A stretch of 64,000 nt of DNA from Saccharibacillus qingshengii (GTDB taxonomy: Bacteria > Bacillota > Bacilli > Paenibacillales > Paenibacillaceae), in NCBI RefSeq assembly GCF_013185195.1, contig NZ_JAAZWC010000024.1, forward strand, positions 16,237 to 80,236, written 5' to 3'. How positions within the stretch are numbered: position 1 is the first letter of the stretch; every line of letters starts with the position of its first letter. A program made the translations under genes and the position numbers. Positions 17,827 through 25,168 of the stretch are shown in pieces. A model generated the notes under the pieces. The model was not told the DNA's origin. It ran no database searches and saw only the letters and a program-made list of their open reading frames with translations.

Positions 17827-18333
17827 ATGAATCAAGCAGTAGAAATGGCTAACGAAGTAGAAGTGAAAGAATCCGGCAAGTCGACATTCATGCAACGCGT
17901 ATGGGCAAAAATGGGTAAAGAAGAAAAAGGCTTTACCTTGATCGAACTCTTGGCTGTTCTTATCATCATCGCAATCATCGCAGTTATTGCAATTCCACTG
18001 ATTGGTAACATTATCAACAACTCGCGTCAAGACGCCGACCTCTCGACAGCAAGACAAGTTTATGACGCTTCGCGTATGTACATCATTGGTGAAAAGAACG
18101 GTGCTTTCGATACGACAGCCAAGGTAACGGTTGAGGAACTTCAAACAGCTGGATACCTTGAAAAAACAGTTGTTCTTCCAAGTACCAAAAATAAACTTGA
18201 TACTACAGGAGAAGTTGTATTTGAAAAAGGTGAGCTTAAATCGGTAAATCTGAAAAGTACTAAAGGTGCTTACAGCGCAGAAGAAGTTCTAGGAGCTGAA
18301 CCAGCGGCACCAGCTGAAGAAACTACCCCTTAA
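17827..18333 (+). CDS. pilA: Major type IV prepilin PilA-like, with unusually long leader
   Basis: A 168-residue prepilin. The processing site is KEEKG then FTLIELLAVLIIIAIIAVIAIPLI, with Glu at mature position 5. The leader before the cut is 35 residues, much longer than the usual 5-15, and the mature pilin is about 133 residues. ATG 17827 has a good site (GGGAGTGAAG, 17812-17821), so the long leader is probably real; in-frame ATGs at 17845 and 17890 would shorten it. The short, Ala/Pro/Glu-rich C-terminus lacks cysteines. It lies directly after pilC, is followed by its own terminator, and is richer in AAA/GAA codons than its neighbours, as expected of a highly expressed major pilin. Confidence 0.85.
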   Translation: MNQAVEMANEVEVKESGKSTFMQRVWAKMGKEEKGFTLIELLAVLIIIAIIAVIAIPLIGNIINNSRQDADLSTARQVYDASRMYIIGEKNGAFDTTAKVTVEELQTAGYLEKTVVLPSTKNKLDTTGEVVFEKGELKSVNLKSTKGAYSAEEVLGAEPAAPAEETTP

Positions 18334-18355
18334 CTTTAAAAGTAAAATGTTTAAC

Positions 18356-18390
18356 AAACCGGAAAAACCACCGTTTTTCCGGTTTCTCTT
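18356..18390 (+). terminator. Terminator after pilA
   Basis: A perfect 13-bp stem, AAACCGGAAAAAC/GTTTTTCCGGTTT, with a 4-base loop, followed by CTCTTT. It would let pilA be expressed at a different level from pilD and the genes beyond. Confidence 0.88.
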
Positions 18391-18533
18391 TATGTTTACT
18401 CTTCTACCTCTTCGTCTAAGATTGGAATCTCAGCAGAATGCCAAAAAAATTGTGAAAAACCGGAGCAGTCGCTTTTACGCTCTAATTTCGCCTTTCGGCA
18501 TAACCTAATCAAGAAATTGGAGGGTAACAGCGA

Positions 18534-18587
18534 TTGGAACAACCTTTTGGCGGGAAGCGCCTTATTCCAATCCTCCATGACTTATGA
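18534..18587 (+). CDS. 17-codon leader ORF translationally coupled to pilD
   Basis: A short frame starting TTG 18534, nine bases after a strong GGAGGG (18519-18524). It encodes MEQPFGGKRLIPILHDL and ends at TGA 18585-18587, overlapping the pilD ATG as ATGA. pilD has no ribosome site of its own, and an in-frame stop lies just before it, so coupling through this small ORF explains how pilD is translated. The same stretch can fold, with TTGGAGG (about 18517-18523) able to pair with CCTCCA at 18572-18577 and ATTGGAA with TTCCAAT. It could therefore also be a regulatory leader. No homologue is known to me. Confidence 0.5.
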   Translation: MEQPFGGKRLIPILHDL

Positions 18588-19339
18588 CCATTTTCATCGC
18601 GATCTACATCACCATCGTCGGCCTATTATTCGGTTCTTTTTTCAATGTCGTCGGACTCAGGGTCCCTCTCGGTGAGTCCGTCATTCACCCGCCGTCGCGT
18701 TGTGGAAGCTGCAACACGAGACTGGGCGCAAAAGATATGGTTCCGGTATTCAGCTACATGTTTTCAAAAGGTAAATGTCGACACTGCGGCGTCAAATTCT
18801 CACCGGTCTATCCGTTATTCGAAGCGGCAGCCGGGCTACTTTTCTTATGGATGTTTCTCCGCTTCGGTCTGACGGGCGCAATGGCAATCGGGATTGTGCT
18901 TGCCAGCCTATGCGTTATTGTTACGGTCGCGGATTTGAAATATATGCGGATTCCCAATAAAGTGCTGCTTTTTTTTGCGCCGATTTTGATCGTGCTTCGT
19001 TTTGTTTTTATGGACGCGGCATGGTGGCATTACATACTCGGCGGCGTATTCGGCGGCGGATTGATTTTGTTGATCGTGCTGCTGACCAAAGGCGGTATGG
19101 GGATGGGAGATGTTAAGCTATTTGCTTTGTGCGGGTTTGTGCTGGGCATTGGACCTGCAATATTGGCTTTTATGTTGGCTTGCGCATTCGGAACGATCGT
19201 CGGCTTAATACTGATCGCTTCGAAAATTGTTCAACGCAAACAGCCCGTTCCGTTCGGACCGTGGCTCGCGCTGGGTACTTTGATTGCTTATCTTTACGGA
19301 ACGCAAATTATCAGTGGATATTTCTCGCTGATCGGTTAG
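18584..19339 (+). CDS. pilD: Prepilin peptidase / N-methyltransferase PilD
   Basis: Polytopic membrane aspartyl protease that cuts prepilin leaders after Gly and methylates the new N-terminus. The 251 residues start with FGSFFNVVGLRVP, then a cytoplasmic zinc loop with two CxxC pairs (CGSC and CRHC, residues about 40-67), seen in bifunctional enzymes. The two catalytic Asp occur in VADLKYMRIPN and in GMGMGDVKLF (GxGD type), followed by several membrane helices. ATG 18584 is the first possible start in frame and matches the family N-terminus; translation probably depends on the upstream leader ORF. It should process the prepilins at 5124, 5641 and 17827. Confidence 0.92.
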   Translation: MTIFIAIYITIVGLLFGSFFNVVGLRVPLGESVIHPPSRCGSCNTRLGAKDMVPVFSYMFSKGKCRHCGVKFSPVYPLFEAAAGLLFLWMFLRFGLTGAMAIGIVLASLCVIVTVADLKYMRIPNKVLLFFAPILIVLRFVFMDAAWWHYILGGVFGGGLILLIVLLTKGGMGMGDVKLFALCGFVLGIGPAILAFMLACAFGTIVGLILIASKIVQRKQPVPFGPWLALGTLIAYLYGTQIISGYFSLIG

Positions 19340-19354
19340 GAGGACATACTCGGC

Positions 19355-21001
19355 ATGCTGGGATTCGGAAGCAAAAAAGCGGGACTTACGATCGAACAGA
19401 ACGGCGTCCGCTTCATTCAACTTAAAAACAACAAAACCTGGGAAGTCGAAAAACAGAGTTTTCTGCCTCTCGATTCCGGTACGATTATCGAAAATCAGAT
19501 TGCCGACGAGGAAAAGCTGCGTATTCAAATTCGTCAGTGGGCGGAGCAAGAAGGGTTAAAGGGCAGCCGCGTCGCTTTGTCCGTGCCGCCTTCTCAAGTC
19601 ATCATTCGCAAAATGGCGATTCCGGCCGTTCAACCCAAGCAAGTCCAGCAGCTTGTGGCGCTTGAAGTGGAGACGGGGTTGCACCTTCCTTTCGAAGAAC
19701 CCGTGTATGACTTTATTCCGATCGGACGCGAGAAACAGGTCCAAGAAGACGGTCGCGAAGAAGAGATCACGCGTGTGCTCGTATTCGCCGCGCCTCGAAA
19801 ACTGATTTCCGAATATGTCGAGATTTTGGACGACGCGGGCATTAAAACGGACAGTGTGGAAGTATCCGCAACCGCATTGTCTCGTATGGCCGAGATTTCG
19901 CAGGGGCATCCTTTTACGGATACGATGCTCGTTCATCTTGAACATGCTCAGTTGGATGTCTACATGTTCCGCGAAGGACATCCGATCTTCCTGCGCACGA
20001 TCAATCTGCTCGATATCGAACAAGAAGTTCCGTTGTTCGAATCGGAATCTTATTTGGCGCAAAAGTCTTCATTGGCCGAAGACCAACTCTCGATGGAGCA
20101 GCTTGTCGAGATTACAGCCGAAATTTCCCGGATGCTTAATTTCTATCAATATAGTTTGCATGACGGCGCCGCGCGAATTACCGAACTGGTCGTGACCGGA
20201 ACGGAAGCCAATCGGCGCCAACTGGTCGGAGAACTGCGTCAGGCATTGGCAGAGATCGAAATTCATGAATTGAAACTGGAATCTTCGCCGGGCAAGCAGG
20301 AAGATCCTTCGCTCAACTTGTACCGGGTAGCGGTAGGCGCAGCCTTACGAGACGAGAAGAATAGCTTGATTGACTTACTGCCTCGCAAAGACCGCGAAAC
20401 CAAGACGCTTCCTTACGCGTTAGGCGCGTTGCTTTTGGTCTGGATTTTGGCTGCGGGAGGAACCGTCTTCTACTATGTGTCCGTACAGAACGAGACGGAA
20501 GCCCAGGTCGTGCAGATGGAACAATTGAATACGGAACTTCAGGTCAAGCAGCTTAAACTGCAGGAATCCAATACGGGTGCGGCTTCGCCGCAAAAGCTTA
20601 TTCAGGCTATTTTGGAAACGCGCACGGATGCGGCTGCGGTTCTGAACGAGATCAATAGCGCGATTCCGCAAAGAGGGATTATCCGCAATATTGCTTATCA
20701 GCAAGGTACTTCGATTGATTTGACCGTAGACTTTACGCAGATGGATCAGGCATCCGTTTTTCTGGCTAGTTTGAAAGAAATGAGCTTTACGGTTGATGCT
20801 TCCATCTCCAGACTTTATCAAGAGACGGATACGGGAACAGCAGCGGCGCGATTGTACGGAGCCGTATATCGGATCAACATGCTTCCGAACACGACAACCG
20901 CTGCGGTAGGCGAAGCGGCAAATGCTTTGATTCCGGAAGCCGGTTCCGGCGCGGATAATACGGATTTGGAGGAAGTGAACGATGATGCAACGAATCCTTA
21001 A
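19355..21001 (+). CDS. Fused type IV pilus assembly protein PilM-PilN
   Basis: A 548-residue protein joining two normally separate subunits of the inner-membrane alignment complex. Residues 1-345 are PilM-like (actin/FtsA fold): FGSKKAGLTIEQNGVRFIQL, SVPPSQVIIRKMAIP, and ELVVTGTEANRRQL. Residues from about 340 are PilN-like: SLIDLLPRKDRETK, which resembles the PilN N-terminal peptide normally bound by PilM, then one membrane helix (352-376) and a periplasmic-type coiled coil plus ferredoxin-like domain. No stop or frameshift separates the halves. A good TAGGAGGACAT precedes ATG 19355. It overlaps pilO by 20 bases. The fusion fixes a 1:1 ratio of the two partners. A Gram-positive locus is expected to lack PilP/PilQ, and none is seen. 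Confidence 0.85.
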   Translation: MLGFGSKKAGLTIEQNGVRFIQLKNNKTWEVEKQSFLPLDSGTIIENQIADEEKLRIQIRQWAEQEGLKGSRVALSVPPSQVIIRKMAIPAVQPKQVQQLVALEVETGLHLPFEEPVYDFIPIGREKQVQEDGREEEITRVLVFAAPRKLISEYVEILDDAGIKTDSVEVSATALSRMAEISQGHPFTDTMLVHLEHAQLDVYMFREGHPIFLRTINLLDIEQEVPLFESESYLAQKSSLAEDQLSMEQLVEITAEISRMLNFYQYSLHDGAARITELVVTGTEANRRQLVGELRQALAEIEIHELKLESSPGKQEDPSLNLYRVAVGAALRDEKNSLIDLLPRKDRETKTLPYALGALLLVWILAAGGTVFYYVSVQNETEAQVVQMEQLNTELQVKQLKLQESNTGAASPQKLIQAILETRTDAAAVLNEINSAIPQRGIIRNIAYQQGTSIDLTVDFTQMDQASVFLASLKEMSFTVDASISRLYQETDTGTAAARLYGAVYRINMLPNTTTAAVGEAANALIPEAGSGADNTDLEEVNDDATNP

Positions 21002-21611
21002 CAATAGACAAGGTATTATTCTTGGCATCACGGGGCTTTTTCTTCTGATCCTTGCGTTCTATATGCTTGCGATCAAACCGAAGGTCGAGCTATGGAATAC
21101 GCAGGAAAGCGAAATCTCCAGCCTTAACCAGCAGAATGCTCTTTTGCAAAGCAAGATTGACGAGCGTGATCAAGAGTCGCAAGACGACAGCCTGACAGAA
21201 GAAGCGATTGCTGCGGCACTCCCGCCGAATGCGGATGCCGAGCAATTGATTTTGGATATTAAGCAAATCGGCGAACAAGCAAGCGTCCGTTTATCCGATG
21301 CTGCATTTGCTTATGGAGGCGAAAGTGACGCAACGGCCGGAACGTCTATTTCCCAGGTCCTGAGTGCGAATGGTTTGAATACGGTTTACGTCACGGTTAA
21401 CGTAGAAGGAAATTATACGCAGTTGCGTACTTGGATCGATCTCGTTCAAAAAACGGATCGCGTCACGACTGTGGATTCGATTGCTTTTCAACAGCCTGCG
21501 CAGCCGAATACGCTTTTGGCCGCGACCATTACCTTCACAGCCAGCTACCTCCCCTCGACCGCAGTCGCTGATCCTGCCGCGACAGACGCCGCTGTGGATC
21601 CTGCCCCATAA
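20982..21611 (+). CDS. pilO: Type IV pilus assembly protein PilO
   Basis: A 209-residue bitopic membrane protein: a short cytoplasmic tail, one membrane helix (about 11-31), a coiled coil (SEISSLNQQNALLQSKIDERD) and a C-terminal ferredoxin-like domain (about 85-195), the normal PilO layout and length. It should pair with the PilN half of its upstream neighbour, which it overlaps by 20 bases; GGAGG at 20968-20972 lies inside that gene. ATG 20982 and ATG 20985 are both possible. The C-terminus ends in an Ala/Pro/Asp-rich tail. It is the last gene of the pilus operon, followed by a terminator. Confidence 0.85.
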   Translation: MMQRILNNRQGIILGITGLFLLILAFYMLAIKPKVELWNTQESEISSLNQQNALLQSKIDERDQESQDDSLTEEAIAAALPPNADAEQLILDIKQIGEQASVRLSDAAFAYGGESDATAGTSISQVLSANGLNTVYVTVNVEGNYTQLRTWIDLVQKTDRVTTVDSIAFQQPAQPNTLLAATITFTASYLPSTAVADPAATDAAVDPAP

Positions 21612-21699
21612 CCGACACGAAACAAACTGGACGGCCGCCTTCGGCATCGGTTATACTGGGAATCAATGACGTACAAAACCATAACGTTAGTGCCGGGGA

Positions 21700-21750
21700 A
21701 GCCCCCCGTAAGCTTCGGAGCCGCTTGCTAGCGTGCCCGGGGCTTTTTTT
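21700..21750 (+). terminator. Terminator of the pilus operon
   Basis: A stem of AGCCCC with GGGGCT, extended by GTAAGC/GCTTGC, ends in a run of seven T. The remaining 250 bases before ftsE contain a TACAAT (21837-21842) with a poor -35 and no gene. Confidence 0.8.
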
Positions 21751-22004
21751 CAAGAGCAAGAAAATAAGAAAAACCTCCCCCCGGCTTTATGCATGATGGG
21801 AAGTCCGGCTCTCTACTCATGCCCCTACAAATTTGTTACAATGGGATACATAAGCAGGAGCATAGGCTGTACGACCGATTGACGATCGACGGTCGGGCTG
21901 TAAGATAGATGGAATGTGCCGGACAGGCGGTACCAAGGAACGAGAGGCGCGCGGGGGACGCGATTGCGCCTTGAGCTTCAAATCCAAATTCGGGAAGTGA
22001 TACC

Positions 22005-22691
22005 GTGATCGACATGCAGGATGTGTGGAAGACATATCCGAACGGAACCCATGCGCTTCAAGGGGTTTCGCTCCAGATTGACCGCAGCGAATTCGTCTAC
22101 GTCGTCGGTCCTTCGGGCGCCGGCAAATCGACGTTCATGAAGCTGATCTATAGGGAAGAAGTTCCGACAAAGGGGCAGATTTCCGTAAACGGATTTAACC
22201 TCGGCAAGCTCAAGCAGCGCAATATTCCGCTGCTGCGCCGGAATATCGGGGTTATTTTCCAGGATTATCGGCTGCTGCCGAAGTTGACTGCCTACGAGAA
22301 TGTGGCATTCGCGATGGAAGTCATCGAAGCGCCGAGAAAGATCATGAAGAAGAGAGTCATGGAAGTGCTCGACCTGGTCGGGCTGAAGAACAAAGCCAAC
22401 CGCGAACCGGCCCATCTGTCGGGCGGCGAGCAGCAGCGGGTCGCGATCGCCCGTGCGATCGTGAACAACCCGTCGGTGATCGTCGCGGACGAACCGACCG
22501 GCAACCTGGATCCCGAGACATCCTGGGGCATCATGCAGCTGCTTGACGAGATCAATTTCCGCGGCACCACCATCGTCATGGCGACCCATAACAAGGAAAT
22601 CGTCAATACGATGCGCAAACGGGTACTGGCGATCGAGAACGGACACGTCGTCCGCGACCAGCTGAGGGGAGAATACGGTTATGAATTTTAA
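22005..22691 (+). CDS. ftsE: Cell-division ABC transporter ATP-binding protein FtsE
   Basis: A 228-residue ABC ATPase that with FtsX controls peptidoglycan hydrolases at the division or elongation site. Walker [10 protein letters not shown] (about 38), Q-loop [11 protein letters not shown], signature LSGGEQQRV and Walker [13 protein letters not shown] are complete. GTG 22005 is chosen because the product then begins [14 protein letters not shown], as FtsE does; GGGAAGTGA (21992-22000) serves as ribosome site. It overlaps ftsX by 11 bases. The ftsE-ftsX-ctp-minJ order matches Bacillus subtilis, which supports orthology. Confidence 0.95.
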   Translation: MIDMQDVWKTYPNGTHALQGVSLQIDRSEFVYVVGPSGAGKSTFMKLIYREEVPTKGQISVNGFNLGKLKQRNIPLLRRNIGVIFQDYRLLPKLTAYENVAFAMEVIEAPRKIMKKRVMEVLDLVGLKNKANREPAHLSGGEQQRVAIARAIVNNPSVIVADEPTGNLDPETSWGIMQLLDEINFRGTTIVMATHNKEIVNTMRKRVLAIENGHVVRDQLRGEYGYEF

Positions 22692-23589
22692 CACCCTTCT
22701 GCGGCACTTTCGCGAGGGCACGAAAAACGTATTCCGCAACGGCTGGATGTCGGTCGCTTCGATGCTGTCCATCGTCGTCTCGCTTTCGCTGCTCGGCGTC
22801 GCGCTGCTGCTCGTCTTGAACCTGGACCGGGCGGCCGACGAGGTCGACAGGCAGGTAGAGATCAGCGTATATCTGAATCTCGACATTCAGCAGGCCGACC
22901 GCGACCGGGTCGAACAAGAGATCCGGGACATGCCGGAAGTGCAGGAACTCACCTTCGTCTCCAAAGAAGAAGGGCTCGAGGAGATGCGCGAGACCCTCGG
23001 CGATGCCATGGTCAAAGGATACGAAGAGACGGGAACGAACCCGCTTCCCGATATGTACAAGGTTCAGGTCATCGAGGCCACGACGGTGCCGTTCGTGGCG
23101 GACAAGATTCTGGCGCTGAACGACGGACGCCCGGAAGCGCCGATTTACGAAGTCGATTACGGCAAAGGAACGGCGGAACGGCTGTTCCAGTGGACGCAGA
23201 CCATCCGGGTCGTCGGACTGGTGCTCGTGATCGGACTCGGCGTCATGGCCATGTTCCTGATCGCGAATACGATCAAAGTCACGATTATCGCCCGCCGGAG
23301 AGAAATCGCGATCATGAAGCTGGTCGGTGCGACCAACCGCTTTATCCGCTGGCCGTTCTTCATTGAAGGCGTGCTGGTCGGCATGACGGGTTCAGCGCTG
23401 ACGCTGGCAATTCTGCTGTACGGATATTCCAGGGTAGAGCTGGCCGCATCCAGCTGGAAAGCCTCCCTGTTTACGATGATTCCCCTTCACGAGATCTGGC
23501 TCTGGTTCAGTATTCTGATCCTTGGGCTGGGATTCCTGATCGGAGCCTGGGGCAGTACCATTTCGATCCGTAAGTTTTTGAAGGTCTGA
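22681..23589 (+). CDS. ftsX: Cell-division membrane protein FtsX
   Basis: Permease-like partner of FtsE, 302 residues and four membrane helices. The first helix (about 22-45: WMSVASMLSIVVSLSLLGVALLLVL) is followed by an extracellular domain (about 50-165), then three helices in the FtsX/MacB domain (VVGLVLVIGLGVMAMFLIANTI, a second at about 225-250, and a C-terminal one). The extracellular domain is expected to hold the coiled coil of a murein hydrolase, and the next gene encodes such a protein. It overlaps ftsE and has AGGGGAG just upstream. Confidence 0.95.
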   Translation: MNFNTLLRHFREGTKNVFRNGWMSVASMLSIVVSLSLLGVALLLVLNLDRAADEVDRQVEISVYLNLDIQQADRDRVEQEIRDMPEVQELTFVSKEEGLEEMRETLGDAMVKGYEETGTNPLPDMYKVQVIEATTVPFVADKILALNDGRPEAPIYEVDYGKGTAERLFQWTQTIRVVGLVLVIGLGVMAMFLIANTIKVTIIARRREIAIMKLVGATNRFIRWPFFIEGVLVGMTGSALTLAILLYGYSRVELAASSWKASLFTMIPLHEIWLWFSILILGLGFLIGAWGSTISIRKFLKV

Positions 23590-23634
23590 CGGTAAGCTGC
23601 CCCAACAATTCGGAAAAAAGGATGGGAACCCGCT

Positions 23635-25050
23635 TTGAAAAAAACAGCTTCGTTATTGGCCGGCGTGTTGTTGGCCGCAGTGATCGTTCAACCCGCAAGT
23701 CTGCATGCCGCGCCTTCGACGGACAAGATCGACCGTCAGCTTCAGGAACTGCAGCAAAAAGAAAAAGAAGCACAGGCGCAAAAAAAAGCGGCCGAATCGG
23801 ACAAGCAGGAAGCCGAGCATTATAAAAACAAAACCAACGAGTATCTGGAACAGGTCCTCGCGAATATCGAAGCGGTCGGCAGCAAGCTGACCCAGGTCAG
23901 CATGGAGCTGTCGGAGACCGAAATGCAGCTGCAGCAGACCGAGAAAGAACTCGAAGCCGCCAAGCAGCGTATCCTTGAGCGCGAAGGACTGCTGGATACC
24001 CGGGTTCGGATGATGTATACCGACGGTGCCGTTTCCTATCTGGATGTGCTGATGGCTTCGGCCGACTTCGGCGACTTCCTGAGCCGGGCCGATTCGATTA
24101 AGCGGATCATCGGGCAGGACAACACGATTCTGGAAGATCACAAGCGCGACCAGGAGATCGTGATCGAGAAGCAGTCGGAACTGGAAAGCCAGCATGCCCG
24201 CCAGAAGACCCTTCTGGCCGAAGTCGAGTCCCACAAGAAAGAGCTCGATGCGAAGGAAGAAGAGAAGCGCAAGCTGATTGCCAAGTTTGAACTGGATATC
24301 GAAGAAGCGGGTGAAATCAGCCAGGAGCAGGATTCCATGCTGGTCGAGTTCGCCACCAAGCGCTCCGATCTGGAACGCGAGAAGCGCGAGATCGAAGAAG
24401 CCCGGCGCAGAGCCGCGGCAGAAGAAGCTCTTCGCGTAGCCCAGGAGAAAGCGCGTGCGGCTGCGGCGGCGGAGAAAGCCGAAGAACAGCGGCAGGCGGA
24501 AGCCGAAGCGGCGCGTGCGGCGGCCGAAGTTCAAGCGGCCCAGGCTCCTTCCGCAGGCGACTATTCGTACAAAACGGGTGATCCGGCGCCTACACCGTCG
24601 CCGTCACCAACGCCGGAAACACCTTCGACTTCGTCGGGTTCGGCTTCTTCCGGCGGCGCAATGCTGACTCCGGTCGACAGCTTCCGGATGTCTTCGGGCT
24701 TCGGAACGCGCGTCCACCCGATCACCGGCAAAGTGAAAAAGCACACCGGCGTGGATATGGCGGCTCCGCAGGGAACCGATATTCATGCGGCCGAAGGCGG
24801 CGTCGTTACGGTCGCCCAGTGGTGGAACGGTTACGGCAATACGGTCGTGATCGACCACGGCAACGGAATCTGGACGCTGTACGGCCATATTCGCGACGGC
24901 GGCATCATGGTTTCTTCGGGACAAACGGTCCAGCGCGGACAGAAGATCGCCGAAGTCGGTTCGACCGGCAATTCGACGGGGCCCCATCTGCACTTCGAGG
25001 TGCGGCAGAACGGCGAACCGATCGATCCGGTACCTTATCTGGGCTGGTAA
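23635..25050 (+). CDS. Secreted murein hydrolase: coiled coil + M23 (LytM) endopeptidase
   Basis: A 471-residue exported protein. The signal peptide is KKTASLLAGVLLAAVIVQPASLHA (cut near 25). A long coiled coil (about 30-300) ends in an Ala/Glu-rich stretch, then a Pro/Thr/Ser linker (about 320-345) and an M23 domain (352-471) with the zinc ligands in HPITG...KKHTGVD and the catalytic HLHFE. The layout equals EnvC/NlpD-like or PcsB/CwlO-like proteins controlled by FtsEX. Unlike EnvC, the metal-binding residues are intact, so it is probably itself a hydrolase. The TTG start (23635) follows AAAAGGA at 12-base spacing. Position right after ftsX supports regulation by FtsEX. Confidence 0.88.
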   Translation: MKKTASLLAGVLLAAVIVQPASLHAAPSTDKIDRQLQELQQKEKEAQAQKKAAESDKQEAEHYKNKTNEYLEQVLANIEAVGSKLTQVSMELSETEMQLQQTEKELEAAKQRILEREGLLDTRVRMMYTDGAVSYLDVLMASADFGDFLSRADSIKRIIGQDNTILEDHKRDQEIVIEKQSELESQHARQKTLLAEVESHKKELDAKEEEKRKLIAKFELDIEEAGEISQEQDSMLVEFATKRSDLEREKREIEEARRRAAAEEALRVAQEKARAAAAAEKAEEQRQAEAEAARAAAEVQAAQAPSAGDYSYKTGDPAPTPSPSPTPETPSTSSGSASSGGAMLTPVDSFRMSSGFGTRVHPITGKVKKHTGVDMAAPQGTDIHAAEGGVVTVAQWWNGYGNTVVIDHGNGIWTLYGHIRDGGIMVSSGQTVQRGQKIAEVGSTGNSTGPHLHFEVRQNGEPIDPVPYLGW

Positions 25051-25068
25051 GCCCCAGCACTTCAAGTT

Positions 25069-25093
25069 CCCGCCCGGCGTATGTCCGGGCGGG
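25069..25093 (+). terminator. Hairpin after the M23 gene
   Basis: A perfect 9-bp stem, CCCGCCCGG/CCGGGCGGG, followed by TCTTGCGCTTTTT. The T-run is interrupted, so termination may be partial. Confidence 0.55.
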
Positions 25094-25095
25094 TC

Positions 25096-25124
25096 TTGCG
25101 CTTTTTCCGGGCATCGTACACAAT
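25096..25124 (+). promoter_or_regulatory. Possible promoter for the S41 protease gene
   Basis: TTGCGC (25096-25101), a 17-base spacer and CACAAT (25119-25124), directly after the preceding hairpin. Confidence 0.35.
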
Positions 25125-25168
25125 AGAAAACACGACAATTCGAGGATTCTGCCAAGGAGGCTTGCACC

